Source: Acetobacter lambici
GTDB taxonomy: Bacteria > Pseudomonadota > Alphaproteobacteria > Acetobacterales > Acetobacteraceae
NCBI RefSeq assembly: GCF_011516885.1
Contig: NZ_WOTD01000002.1
Span: 101,743-165,742 of the forward strand
DNA length: 64,000 nt
Reading direction: 5' to 3'
The translations under genes and the position numbers were made by a program. Positions 50,463 through 59,522 of the stretch are shown here, in pieces (position 1 is the first letter of the stretch; every line of letters starts with the position of its first letter). The notes beneath the pieces are model-generated. The model searched no databases. It was given only the letters and a program-made list of their open reading frames with translations, and had not been told where the DNA came from.

Positions 50463-51808
50463 CAGCCGTTTTCCTTTTTTGCCTTCAGGGCATCTTTGAA
50501 CAGTTTGCCACGTTCTGGTTTGGTGGTCTGGCGCGCACGTCCCAGAGCCAGTGCGTTTGATGGCACATTATTTGTAATGGTGCTGCCTGCCGCGATCAGT
50601 GCGTTCTCACCTATCTCAACAGGTGCGACCAGCACCGAGTTGGAGCCGACAAACGTATTTTTGCCGATGGATGTGGTATGTTTGAACACACCATCGTAGT
50701 TGCACACAATTGTCCCGGCCCCGATGTTGGAGTGGGCGCCAACCTGTGCATTCCCTATATAGGACAGGTGGTTAACTTTTACACCGGCACCAAGTTCGGC
50801 ACTTTTGAGTTCAACAAAATTGCCGACACGCGCGTTTGTGCCAATCGTGGTCTCCGACCGCAGACGGGCGTATGGGCCAACAATAGCGCCTGAATGGACC
50901 TCGCATCCCTCCAGATGGCTGAAGGCGCGAATAACGGCCCCTTCATGCACAATAACGCCGGGGCCAAACACAACATTCGGCTCAACCAGCACATCGGCTG
51001 CCAGTTGCGTATCTGTGGCCAAAAAGACCGTTTCGGGGGCAACCAGAGTAACTCCGTTGTCCATCGCGTTCTGGCGCAGGCGTTTTTGCAGGGCGGCTTC
51101 GGCCTGAGCCAGTTCGCTACGGGAGTTCACGCCGCGTAGTTCGTCCTCTGCGGCCTCTACTGCGCGCACCTGCGCATGCTCGGCGACCGCCAGATCGACC
51201 ACATCCGTCAGGTAGAATTCGCCCTTTGCGTTATCGTTGCCCACGGCTTCCAGCCAACGGCGGAAATCCGTTGCATCGGCGCACAGCACGCCTGCGTTAC
51301 ACAGGTCTATGGCGCGTTCCTCGGGTGTGGCGTCCGACCATTCCACAATACGTTCCACGTTGCCTGCATGGGTAACAACGCGGCCATAGCGGGCAGGGGC
51401 TGCCGGACGCATGGCCAGCAAGGCCAGTCCCACACCGGGTTTGCGCCGTTCATCCAGAAGAGCGCTCAGTGTTTGGGCGGAAATAAGGGGGTTGTCGGCG
51501 TAAAGGACCGCCACGTCGCCCTCTCCAAACCAGTCCGCGGCCTGTAGGGCGGCATGGGCGGTGCCCAGTCGCTCATGCTGGATCACAACGGGGTAGGGGG
51601 CGGCCACTTCGGCCACTTCGGCCATGTCCGGGCCGATCACGACCACCAGACGGTCAAAAACCTCTGCTGCATTACGTAGCAAATGGACCAGCATGGGCCC
51701 ACCGGCAAGATGTTGCACAGCTTTGGGGCGGGAGGATTTCATGCGGGTGCCCAGCCCGGCGGCCAGAAGAACCGCTGTGGCAGGACGGAATGCGGGATCA
51801 GACGTCAT
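50462..51808 (-). CDS. glmU: bifunctional glucosamine-1-P acetyltransferase / N-acetylglucosamine-1-P uridyltransferase
   Basis: GlmU makes UDP-GlcNAc. The N-terminal uridyltransferase domain has LLAAGLGTRMKSSRPKAVQ, and the C-terminal left-handed beta-helix (about 235-430, with hexapeptide repeats such as NVVFGPGVIV and IGPYARLRSE-type stretches) is the acetyltransferase. ATG 51808 gives 448 residues; an in-frame TTG at 51844 is less likely. It is directly upstream of glmS on the minus strand. Confidence 0.96.
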   Translation of the reverse strand: MTSDPAFRPATAVLLAAGLGTRMKSSRPKAVQHLAGGPMLVHLLRNAAEVFDRLVVVIGPDMAEVAEVAAPYPVVIQHERLGTAHAALQAADWFGEGDVAVLYADNPLISAQTLSALLDERRKPGVGLALLAMRPAAPARYGRVVTHAGNVERIVEWSDATPEERAIDLCNAGVLCADATDFRRWLEAVGNDNAKGEFYLTDVVDLAVAEHAQVRAVEAAEDELRGVNSRSELAQAEAALQKRLRQNAMDNGVTLVAPETVFLATDTQLAADVLVEPNVVFGPGVIVHEGAVIRAFSHLEGCEVHSGAIVGPYARLRSETTIGTNARVGNFVELKSAELGAGVKVNHLSYIGNAQVGAHSNIGAGTIVCNYDGVFKHTTSIGKNTFVGSNSVLVAPVEIGENALIAAGSTITNNVPSNALALGRARQTTKPERGKLFKDALKAKKENG

Positions 51809-51917
51809 AAGTGATGCGGTAAGCCAAGCTCCGGCATGTGTCAAACGTCTCGCTTAAGGAAAAACTCCATGCCAATATCATAAAAGTTTTCTAATATTTA
51901 CGGGGCGGAGGAACGGA

Positions 51918-52616
51918 ATGTCTGCTTTGCGTCTGGCCGTGTTTGATATGGATGGCACTTTGCTGGATTCCTTGCCGGATCTGGCCGAATGCTGCCGCGA
52001 AATTCTGGCCCAATGTAGCCTGCCATTATTGTCCGATACACAGGTGCGCGGCATGGTTGGTCATGGTGTGCAGGCACTGGTGGAGCGGGCTTTACAGGCC
52101 GCTCTGGAGCAAAAGGCACAAGAGAGCGGGGCTATGCCCGCCATGCCTCTTTCTACCGAGGAGGCGGTCAGCCGCTTTATGGCGGCTTACACGCCGCGTG
52201 CTACCCGTTTGTCCCGCCTGTTCCCCGGCGCGGAGGATGCCTTGCGGCACCTGCATGCCCAAGGCTGGCAGCTTGCGGTCTGTACCAATAAGCCGGAAAA
52301 AGCAGCGCGCCGAATTTTGTCAGATTTTAACCTGACGTCTCTGTTTGCAAGTGTTGGGGGCGGAGACAGTTTTGCCGCCCGCAAGCCAGATGCGCGGCAT
52401 CTACTAGGCACCATTGCGCAGGCCGGGGGCAGTGCGCCCATGAGCGTGATGGTGGGGGATATGCCGCCCGATTATCTGGCGGCGCAAGGTGTGGGCTGCC
52501 CGTTTGTGTTTGCCGGGTGGGGGTATGGTGCGCCCGAACTGGCACACAAGGCTGCGGCAACTGCTACGGGCATGCAGGCTATTCCCGCAGTGCTGGAACA
52601 GCTCATGCCAGCCTGA
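51918..52616 (+). CDS. gph: HAD-family phosphatase, phosphoglycolate phosphatase-like
   Basis: HAD motif I FDMDGTLLDS, motif II CTNKP, the Lys in ARKPDARH, and motif IV GDMPPD place this 232-residue protein in the Gph branch, which removes phosphate from 2-phosphoglycolate. A GGAGGAACGGA ribosome site precedes ATG 51918. Specificity among small HAD phosphatases cannot be told from sequence alone. Confidence 0.82.
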   Translation: MSALRLAVFDMDGTLLDSLPDLAECCREILAQCSLPLLSDTQVRGMVGHGVQALVERALQAALEQKAQESGAMPAMPLSTEEAVSRFMAAYTPRATRLSRLFPGAEDALRHLHAQGWQLAVCTNKPEKAARRILSDFNLTSLFASVGGGDSFAARKPDARHLLGTIAQAGGSAPMSVMVGDMPPDYLAAQGVGCPFVFAGWGYGAPELAHKAAATATGMQAIPAVLEQLMPA

Positions 52617-52644
52617 TGCAAGGCGTGAGCTGTTCCCTGGCGAG

Positions 52645-53433
52645 TTAGTGCCCGTATTCTAACTTGAGTGCTGGGGCCAGTTTTTGGGCCAGAATAATGT
52701 CTGCTTCCTTGTCCACATCCACGGCGGCGCGGCCGTCAGACAGGGGGAGCAGTTCAGCGCGTGCACTTGTCAGGGCATAAATGCGGGCATAGAGCGCCTG
52801 CGTCGACAACCGCCCCATAACAGCGCGGAGCAGTATGCCTAACCCCAGCGTCCATGCGACGCGGAGGGGGTGCTTGCGGTTTTTTTCCACACTGCGCCAC
52901 AGGTCCGCAACCCGAGCCGAAACCGAGGTTTTGAAGTAAAACAGGTTGCAGCCAGAAAAAACCATATCCGTCAGGCGGATATAGGTGCGCTTGGTCTGCG
53001 GCACACTCTGCTGGATGGAGGCCTGAGTCGCCACGCCCACGGCAATATCTGTCTGGGACGCGGATTTGTGGAGTAGTTCCTCCACCCATTCAGGCTGGAG
53101 CAGGGCATTATCCGCCGTTGTGACCAGCAAAGGTGTGCCAAAGCGCGCAAGGCTATCCAGCACGCTGGCACTCGGCCCTTCCGCCCGGGAGGGAACGACC
53201 TGTACCTCTGGAGGTAGAATGCCATCCAGAATGGTCGGGTCTTCAAGGCAAACCACAATGCGGGTAATGGCGGGCACGGCCTGTAGGGCGTTCACCACCC
53301 GCACAACCATAGGCACGCCATCGATGGGCAGAAGTGCTTTGTGCGATACACCTCCGGCAACGGCAACGGGGTCCGGCTTGCCGGGGCGTGTTCCGGCAAG
53401 CACCAGCGCGGTAATGGCGGGAGCCACGGTCAT
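52645..53433 (-). CDS. MobA-like nucleotidyltransferase
   Basis: The 262-residue protein starts with the NTP-transferase signature ALVLAGTRPG, with KALLPIDGVPMV and an acidic TTADNALL metal site, the fold used by MobA, IspD and CDP-alcohol-making enzymes. About 70 residues at the C-terminus are extra. It is the last gene of the metallophosphoesterase-lptF-lptG-hydroxylase operon, overlapping the hydroxylase by 4 bases. Its placement suggests activation of a lipid head group rather than molybdopterin guanylylation; this is inference. Confidence 0.8.
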   Translation of the reverse strand: MTVAPAITALVLAGTRPGKPDPVAVAGGVSHKALLPIDGVPMVVRVVNALQAVPAITRIVVCLEDPTILDGILPPEVQVVPSRAEGPSASVLDSLARFGTPLLVTTADNALLQPEWVEELLHKSASQTDIAVGVATQASIQQSVPQTKRTYIRLTDMVFSGCNLFYFKTSVSARVADLWRSVEKNRKHPLRVAWTLGLGILLRAVMGRLSTQALYARIYALTSARAELLPLSDGRAAVDVDKEADIILAQKLAPALKLEYGH

Positions 53434-54212
53434 GCAGCGCGTTTCTGGTCTGGGCGGGCACCATCAGGCCGGTCGCGCGGAGGGGCGCCGGTCAGTTCCA
53501 TAACCCACGGATAGCGGGAGGCCTGTTCAATGTCATACCCCAGATTGAACACGGTCGGGCTGCGTGGGCGGGCTTTGGCGTCCAGGTAATACGAGCCAAG
53601 AACCCGGTCCACAACAAAGCTGGTAATGCCAAAATTACCATCTTCATCATGGAAGTGGTGGAGCACGTGGCGGGCCTTCATGCGCTGGATCCATGCCGAA
53701 CGGGGCTTGTAGTTCAGGTGCTGGATGCAATGGAAGAATTCATAGATGCAGGTAATGGCAATACCCGTGCCCAAAGCCACCGCCGCCGTGCCTGTGCCAC
53801 CGATCAGATAGCCGATGGGTAGGGTAATAACGGCAATGGTCGGCAGGGTTGTAACAGGCGCGCCAAACAGAACATCCAGCAGATGCGGGTCCTGATGGTG
53901 GTCAAAGTGGATGCGCTTCCACAAAGATGCGGTCCATTTGTTTTTGTAAAGCAGATGCCCATGCAGAACATAGCGGTGCAGCATGTACCACACGATGGGG
54001 TACACAAAGACCACCGCCAGCATGGCGCTCAGGGTTTTGGGCCAGCCAGCAAAAAAATGGGCAGACACAAACGCGCTGACAATAACAAAGGCGAAGTATA
54101 GCAGGATGGTTGGATACGTCAGATAGGCGATCCACAGCTGCCGGAGATCCATTTTGCCCAGGTCAAAGCTGCGACCAGTCTTGAGGGAGGGGTTGTTCAG
54201 AGTTCCGCTCAT
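53430..54212 (-). CDS. fatty acid hydroxylase / sterol desaturase superfamily membrane enzyme
   Basis: This di-iron membrane hydroxylase (260 residues) has the eight-histidine pattern: HRYVLH (residues 79-84), HFDHH (102-106), HCIQH (161-165) and HVLHH (182-186), within about four membrane segments. Members hydroxylate fatty acyl chains, including the 2-hydroxylation of sphingolipid acyl chains. Acetic acid bacteria are known to contain ceramide with 2-hydroxypalmitate, and serine palmitoyltransferase lies 5 kb away, so ceramide 2-hydroxylation is the leading idea. It is coupled by ATGA overlaps to lptG upstream and to the nucleotidyltransferase downstream. Confidence 0.88.
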   Translation of the reverse strand: MSGTLNNPSLKTGRSFDLGKMDLRQLWIAYLTYPTILLYFAFVIVSAFVSAHFFAGWPKTLSAMLAVVFVYPIVWYMLHRYVLHGHLLYKNKWTASLWKRIHFDHHQDPHLLDVLFGAPVTTLPTIAVITLPIGYLIGGTGTAAVALGTGIAITCIYEFFHCIQHLNYKPRSAWIQRMKARHVLHHFHDEDGNFGITSFVVDRVLGSYYLDAKARPRSPTVFNLGYDIEQASRYPWVMELTGAPPRDRPDGARPDQKRAA

Positions 54213-55309
54213 CGTGTTTCGTTCCTCAGAAGCACGGTGAGTGCTCCCAATGTAAAAATGATCAACGTGGGAACTGTTGCAATCGGAGGCGGGAGCAGAC
54301 CGGCATTACCCATGGCCCGCAGCAGTCCCTGTACAACAATAAACAGCAGCCCGGCCCCCAGACACCATACTGGCAACCAACTGCGTGTACCCGTCCGTGG
54401 AGGGATATAGATTACTGGCATGGCGATCAACAGCAGAACAAGCAGGGACGCCGGGCGCAGGAACCGCTCCATAAGCCCGGCCTTGAGAAAGCCCGGGCTG
54501 GAATCGGAGGCAAGCTGCCCACGCAGCATGCCAATAATCGTGGATGTGGATAAAGGTGCATTACCCGAAGACAGGCGGATAAAGTCCCGCGGAGTCAGAG
54601 TCGTGTTCCACGGTATGTTTGTCTGATGGTCCAGGCGGTCGACTTTCTGGTCCTTCAGATCAATCGTCAGCCCTTCCACGTCATAAAGGGTCCAGCCATG
54701 CGCGCCCGTGTATTGGGCGGTCTGCGCATGCATGGTTTTGTTCAGCATGCCGCCCCCGTCGCGCAGATATACGTCTACCGTGCCAAGCATGTTGCCGCCA
54801 TCGGCCACATGACCAATATGGGTCAGGTTTGATCCGTCATGGAACCAGAAGGAGTGCCCGTCCTGAGGGGTGGGGTCCGTGCGATTCCACCATGCGGCCA
54901 AAGCCTGCTCGGAGCGGGGGGTGACCTGATCGTCCAGCACAACACCTGCCAGCCCGATCAGCAATGTTGCGGGCACAAGGTATTTGTATAACCCTAACGT
55001 GGACAGACCTGCGGCACGCAGAATGGCCATTTCGCTGGCAAGGGTCATTTGCGTCAGCATCAGCAGCGCGCCAATGAGCGTGCTCAGGGGGAGCGCGCCA
55101 GACAGCAGGAATGGCATGCGCATGCAGGCGTAATTGATTATTCCCAGAATACCCAGATGCCGTTGCAAAATGGGTGTTGTCTGTTCCAGCAACGCCAGAA
55201 TTTCCAACAGGCTGACCAGCACACAACAGCAGAACACCACACGAAAAAGCAGGGCGCCGGACAGGTAACGCAGCAGGACATAACGCGGGTAGGGGGAGGG
55301 CTTGCTCAT
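54209..55309 (-). CDS. lptG: LptF/LptG family permease (LptG-like)
   Basis: LptFG with LptB2 extracts LPS from the inner membrane into the Lpt bridge. The 366-residue protein has three N-terminal and three C-terminal helices flanking a periplasmic beta-jellyroll (about 130-265). The N-terminal YVLLRYLSG block and the SEMAILRAAG motif are family features. ATG 55309 is chosen; the longer frame is a shadow of lptF. It overlaps the hydroxylase by 4 bases. No lptD, lptC or lptB is adjacent. Confidence 0.88.
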   Translation of the reverse strand: MSKPSPYPRYVLLRYLSGALLFRVVFCCCVLVSLLEILALLEQTTPILQRHLGILGIINYACMRMPFLLSGALPLSTLIGALLMLTQMTLASEMAILRAAGLSTLGLYKYLVPATLLIGLAGVVLDDQVTPRSEQALAAWWNRTDPTPQDGHSFWFHDGSNLTHIGHVADGGNMLGTVDVYLRDGGGMLNKTMHAQTAQYTGAHGWTLYDVEGLTIDLKDQKVDRLDHQTNIPWNTTLTPRDFIRLSSGNAPLSTSTIIGMLRGQLASDSSPGFLKAGLMERFLRPASLLVLLLIAMPVIYIPPRTGTRSWLPVWCLGAGLLFIVVQGLLRAMGNAGLLPPPIATVPTLIIFTLGALTVLLRNETR

Positions 55310-55322
55310 AATACGGTTTTCT

Positions 55323-56519
55323 TTATGCCGACTGGGTTCTGGTCGGTTGCGCCCTGTGGGCACGCCAGAGAAGGAACGTGCCCGAACGGTAAAGAAGCAA
55401 CGTTACGCACAGAGCAATAAAAACAAGAGCCGGTGCCCATATGATCAGGACCGACAGTTGTTTGGTTGCGACCATGCTGTGCCCGAGTTGCAGAATATGG
55501 TCGAAGCCGATCATGAGGATAAAGGCAATGGGCAGACCCGCATTGTTGCGCTGGCGCTTGCGCGCCATGGCCAGGGCCGTAGCAAGCAGCGGAATAAATG
55601 GAATGGTCAGACTGCGGGCAAGGCGGAAGTGCAGTTCCGACCACATATGTGGCTGCGAGATACTGCCATCCTGACGGATCAGGTTCCGGATCAGTTCGGG
55701 GGATGTTAGCTCCCGTTCATCATCCCCCCGGACCCTGAATGGAGCGGTCTGGGAGGCATGGGTCAGGTAGCGTGTGGAATGCTGGAATGTTGTCAGACTG
55801 GGGAGCTTGTCGCCCGAATCAGAGACAATAATGCCATCTTCCAGATCCAGCTGGACCGTACCCCCGTCCGAGGCAATGCGGATATGGCCTTTGCGGGCGG
55901 TAATGTTCCGTTCCAGATGGTCCGATGTATCGTGGATAAAGACGTTTTTCAGCTCAGAGCCACTCTGGGTGACCTGCTCGGCAACGAGGGTCAGGTCAGA
56001 CGAGGGACGGGCGAACATGCGCGGCTGCAGGCGTGGGGACCAACCCGTATGACTGGCAAAGTAGAACGCAGCCCTAAAATCATACCGTGCATGGGGCTGA
56101 ATAAACCCATAAAGCAGGAAGGATACAATCCCCAACCCTAAGCCTAGCTGAATATAGGGACGTGTGATTCGCAGCAGGGAGAGGCCGCTGCTATTGGCGG
56201 CGTCAATTTCCTCATTCTGGCTCATGCGGCGCATGACGGCAAAAACCGACACGCAAAGAGCCGCAGGTATGGCCAGCCCCAGATAATGGGGGAGCAAAGT
56301 GGTCAGTAGTTCAACAAAAGTGCCCAGATTATTGTTGCCAGCAGCCAGCAGGTTGAAAAGAACCAGCAGGCGCTCAAGCAGAAGCGCTGTCATGACCACA
56401 GCCAACGCAATGGTAAATGGCGGGATAACCTGATTGATCAGGTAACGGTCAAGCGTTGTGGGCCTGAACCGCTGGATAATGCGGCGTATGGCGGGCGCGT
56501 TCAGCATGGGATATGTCAT
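55323..56519 (-). CDS. lptF: LptF/LptG family permease (LptF-like)
   Basis: This is the partner permease: 398 residues with six membrane segments and a central periplasmic domain (about 140-300). LDRYLINQVIPPF near the start, the MRRMSQNEEIDAANSSGLS coupling-helix region, and IPFIPLLATALAM in the C-terminal half match LptF. It lies 13 bases upstream of lptG and overlaps the metallophosphoesterase by 4 bases. A role in LPS transport is the default; its operon partners raise the possibility of another lipid cargo. Confidence 0.88.
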   Translation of the reverse strand: MTYPMLNAPAIRRIIQRFRPTTLDRYLINQVIPPFTIALAVVMTALLLERLLVLFNLLAAGNNNLGTFVELLTTLLPHYLGLAIPAALCVSVFAVMRRMSQNEEIDAANSSGLSLLRITRPYIQLGLGLGIVSFLLYGFIQPHARYDFRAAFYFASHTGWSPRLQPRMFARPSSDLTLVAEQVTQSGSELKNVFIHDTSDHLERNITARKGHIRIASDGGTVQLDLEDGIIVSDSGDKLPSLTTFQHSTRYLTHASQTAPFRVRGDDERELTSPELIRNLIRQDGSISQPHMWSELHFRLARSLTIPFIPLLATALAMARKRQRNNAGLPIAFILMIGFDHILQLGHSMVATKQLSVLIIWAPALVFIALCVTLLLYRSGTFLLWRAHRAQPTRTQSA

Positions 56520-57424
56520 ACTGCGGTTTTCGGTAAATGGCGATGCAGTGTGTATGCCATGCCTGTTTCACAGTTATGCATAAAACCATCCGTGCCGAGT
56601 GCTCTGCGCTGCACATCAATATCCCATGTGCCGGGTTGGGCGGTAATGGTTATTCGGTTCCAGCCCGCCGCTTTTTGGGGGCTGTCAGCAACATGCGAGG
56701 CGGAGGTTGTTCCCACAACAGGAATTGCAGAGCCCGGAATGGTGGAAAATGTCGCGCGGTGGGAATGCCCATGCAGCACAAGTTCCGCTCCTTCCTGCCG
56801 CAGGATGTCCTGTAAGATGTTCAGGTCGGTCAGCTCCTTGCGTTTGTCCACAAGCCCCATGACGGGAGGGTGATGTAACAGTACAATACGGCACAAATCA
56901 GACTCGCCGAGTTTCTTGAGCGTGGTTCCCAGCAGGCCAAGCTGGTCCCGTCCCGTCCTGCCGGTTGCCAGAAAAGGCAGCGAGGGGGCCGCAGTGTTGA
57001 CCCCGATCAGGGCCACATGGTTGTGCACCAGAACGGATGGGGCTTTGGGGTCGTTACCCATGTGGAGCCATGGTGCCCACAGGGTTCGCTTTTCCTCATT
57101 TTTTTCACGCACCAGCGCTTCGTGGTTGCCGGGGACAAGCAGGGTCGGTGGCAGGTTCTGCTCTTTTAACCAACGTTGCGCCGCACGGAACTCGCAGAGC
57201 AGCCCCAGATTGGTCATGTCCCCCGTAATGGCTACAAGCTCGGGGTGAGATAGCTCGATATCGTGCATGACCCGCGCGAGGGGGGCGGATGTATGCAGGT
57301 GCCTGCGGCGGGTAAACCAGCTGAGCAGGCTTAATGCGCGTTTAACCCGCCATTCCCGCCATGTGGGCAGGCCAGCCAGAGGCAGATGGGGGTCGGAAAA
57401 ATGGGCAAGAAGAACGCTGGCCAA
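56516..57424 (-). CDS. metallophosphoesterase
   Basis: This calcineurin-like phosphoesterase has the metal-ligand motifs FSDPHL, GDMTNLG, GNHEAL, LLHHPP and HGHSHR in order. I place the start at TTG 57424, with GGAG upstream, so that FSDPHL falls near residue 10 as in relatives (302 residues). An ATG at 57541 would add 39 unrelated residues, lacks a ribosome site and would nearly abolish the divergent promoter region. It heads the lptF-lptG-hydroxylase-nucleotidyltransferase operon. The substrate is unknown; cyclic nucleotides, UDP-diacylglucosamine-type or phospholipid substrates are all possible. Confidence 0.8.
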   Translation of the reverse strand: MASVLLAHFSDPHLPLAGLPTWREWRVKRALSLLSWFTRRRHLHTSAPLARVMHDIELSHPELVAITGDMTNLGLLCEFRAAQRWLKEQNLPPTLLVPGNHEALVREKNEEKRTLWAPWLHMGNDPKAPSVLVHNHVALIGVNTAAPSLPFLATGRTGRDQLGLLGTTLKKLGESDLCRIVLLHHPPVMGLVDKRKELTDLNILQDILRQEGAELVLHGHSHRATFSTIPGSAIPVVGTTSASHVADSPQKAAGWNRITITAQPGTWDIDVQRRALGTDGFMHNCETGMAYTLHRHLPKTAV

Positions 57425-57555
57425 GAAAATTAGGTCTCCAGTCAGGGGCGTTGCCAGCGTACAGTATGTGACAAGCGCGCTCTGGCTCTTTATACCACTG
57501 AGCCGAGCCGGGGCAAAAGCACCGACCTGCAACTTGTGCATTATAGAGTACGTGA

Positions 57556-58536
57556 GTGCCCGACCATCTAGCCCTTATTTATAATCCGTTCAGCCGTAAA
57601 AACCTGAAGAATGGACCTGACTACCTCCAGAGTATTCAGGCTTTGCCCAACGTCCTGTTTTACGCGCCGGACACGCATACGGCCTTGCAGGCTGTTGTGG
57701 AGGACCTGCGTAAGCGCAAGCTCTCCTGCATTGTGGTGGATGGGGGGGATGGCACGGTTGGCAAGGTGCTCAGCGCCCTGCATGCTTCCGGCTGGCCCGC
57801 GCAGGCATGGCCGCCGGTTGCGGTTATTCCATCGGGCAATACCAATCTGATCGCAGCAGATGTTGGCTATGGCAAGCGTGGAGCGGATGCCTTGCGTTGT
57901 TTGCAGGCTGATCTGCGTTCGGGGCAGGCTATGCTCAAGGTCAAGCAGCGTCGCCCGCTGGTTGTGCAGCGCACTGGGCATGATGGCGCAGCAGTACTCG
58001 GCTTTTTTGGTGGAATGGGGGCTTTTGGGCGTGGCATAAGCATTGCGCACCAGCCTGCTGTGCTCAAGCGTTACGCACATGATATGGCGGTTATCGCCAC
58101 TTTTGCTATGACTGTTATGCAGCTTTTGTTACCGCGCCAGCGTGATGGATGGTTGGCTGGTGCGACCGCTACGCTAACCTATGATGGCAAAATCAGCCTC
58201 GCGCAGAACCATTTTATGGTGCTTTGCACGGCCCTGAATACGCTGCCCTATGGTGTCTGGCCATTCTGGCGGGCTGGTGGTGCGGAATGTCAGGGTATGC
58301 ATTATCTGGATGTGGCCGCTTATCCGCCGTCTCTCATGCGCGCAGTCTGGACCTTGCTGCGTGGCAAGGCGCCCGAGTGGCTCCGGCGCTCCGGCGCGTA
58401 CCAGAGCGGGTCCGTGCAGACACTCCAGATGCAGACAGCCGAGAGCTTTGTGCTGGACGGCGAGATTTTGGAACCGGGTGAGAATGAGGACTTTACCATT
58501 CTGGCTGGTCCTGCTGTTTCCTTCCTTTACGCGTAA
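57556..58536 (+). CDS. diacylglycerol / ceramide kinase-family lipid kinase
   Basis: The DAGK catalytic domain shows the ATP-binding GGDGT (residues 63-67) and PSGNTNLIA (92-100), and a C-terminal beta-sandwich ending ESFVLDGEILEP with a conserved acidic loop, in 326 residues. Members phosphorylate diacylglycerol, sphingosine or ceramide. In Caulobacter a kinase of this family acts on ceramide within its sphingolipid locus. It is paired (12-base gap) with a Tam41-like gene and faces serine palmitoyltransferase, so ceramide or a sphingoid base is a reasonable substrate guess. Confidence 0.85.
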   Translation: MPDHLALIYNPFSRKNLKNGPDYLQSIQALPNVLFYAPDTHTALQAVVEDLRKRKLSCIVVDGGDGTVGKVLSALHASGWPAQAWPPVAVIPSGNTNLIAADVGYGKRGADALRCLQADLRSGQAMLKVKQRRPLVVQRTGHDGAAVLGFFGGMGAFGRGISIAHQPAVLKRYAHDMAVIATFAMTVMQLLLPRQRDGWLAGATATLTYDGKISLAQNHFMVLCTALNTLPYGVWPFWRAGGAECQGMHYLDVAAYPPSLMRAVWTLLRGKAPEWLRRSGAYQSGSVQTLQMQTAESFVLDGEILEPGENEDFTILAGPAVSFLYA

Positions 58537-58548
58537 TGGCTGACAAGA

Positions 58549-59520
58549 ATGGCTGAAACCGAGCAGACGTCCCGCAGTCAGGCCATTGGCCAGATCACGC
58601 ACATGCTGGCGCAGGAGCTGGCTACCCCAGTTGCGCCGGAGGTGACGCTGTTCGTGGAGCAGATGCTGGGTAAGGTGCGGCCTCTTGGTGTTCTGTTTTA
58701 TGGCTCGGGTCTGCGCAGCGGCATTGATGAGGACACGCTGCTCGATTTTTACATTATTGTCAGCAGGCAGTCAGACTGGCCACGCTCCACTCTGGCCTGC
58801 TTGGCCAATGCCATGCTGCCCCCCAATGTTGAGTATTACGAACTTAGGGTGGCTGGTCGGGCCATGCGCGCCAAGGTGGCTATTCTTACGCTGGCGCAAT
58901 TGCATACGCTAACCGGGTTTGCCACCCTCAATACTACGGTCTGGGCGCGCTTTTCCCAGCCTGTCAGGCTGGTCTGGCGGAGCAATGCACAGGCGGGGCA
59001 GGCCATAACGCAGTGCATCGTACGGGCCAATGTGACTGCGGCAAGGTGGGCGGCCCTTTTGGGGCCGCTCAAGGCCGCGCCCTCGGCGTTCTGGAATGCT
59101 CTGTATGCCAGCACTTATAAGGCTGAACTCCGTGTTGAAAACGGGCGGCGAAGCAGTGGTCTTGTGGACGCCAATCTGGAGCGGTACGAACGCATTCTGC
59201 TCCCCTGCTGGCAGGCAGGGGGAATATCTTTCAGGCATGAAGGGGAGGATGTGGTTCCCGCCATTTCCGCCGAACAGAAGAGCCGCGCCCAGCGTCAATG
59301 GCGGCTGCGGGCGCGGTTGGGGCGGCCCCTTAATATTTTGCGCCTGATCAAGGCGGTTTATACATTTAAGGGAAGTGCCCGCTATGCCGCATGGAAAGTC
59401 AGGCGGCATAGCGGAATAGAAATTACCCTAAGCCCGTTTGCGGAAAAACATCCGTTACTGGCTGCGCCACCAGTGCTGTGGAGGCTCTGGCGGCAAGGGG
59501 CCTTCAGGCAGGGGGCGTAA
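58549..59520 (+). CDS. Tam41/Mmp37-like phosphatidate cytidylyltransferase-family protein
   Basis: The 323-residue protein resembles Tam41, the mitochondrial CDP-diacylglycerol synthase of the nucleotidyltransferase fold. YGSG (51-54) and LLDFYIIV (64-71, acidic metal site) match the Tam41 core. A YELRVAG...KVAIL strand block and a TTVWARFSQPVRLVW segment follow. Then comes a C-terminal Y-KAELRVEN-like region, which parallels the Tam41 DSRM-AEN stretch. I compare from memory, so distant homology should be confirmed. Placed right after a lipid kinase, it could add CMP to the kinase product, for example forming CDP-ceramide or CDP-diacylglycerol. The gene ends 2 bases from the convergent serine palmitoyltransferase stop. 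Confidence 0.7.
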   Translation: MAETEQTSRSQAIGQITHMLAQELATPVAPEVTLFVEQMLGKVRPLGVLFYGSGLRSGIDEDTLLDFYIIVSRQSDWPRSTLACLANAMLPPNVEYYELRVAGRAMRAKVAILTLAQLHTLTGFATLNTTVWARFSQPVRLVWRSNAQAGQAITQCIVRANVTAARWAALLGPLKAAPSAFWNALYASTYKAELRVENGRRSSGLVDANLERYERILLPCWQAGGISFRHEGEDVVPAISAEQKSRAQRQWRLRARLGRPLNILRLIKAVYTFKGSARYAAWKVRRHSGIEITLSPFAEKHPLLAAPPVLWRLWRQGAFRQGA

Positions 59521-59522
59521 AA

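Noticed and set aside
50462..50500. glmS ribozyme upstream of glmS
   Set aside because: glmU ends one base into the glmS start, leaving no leader, and this ribozyme is not expected in alphaproteobacteria.
52441..52520. Abnormal motif IV in the Gph-like phosphatase (GDMPPD)
   Set aside because: It still satisfies the HAD pattern GDxxxD, so no loss of function is implied.
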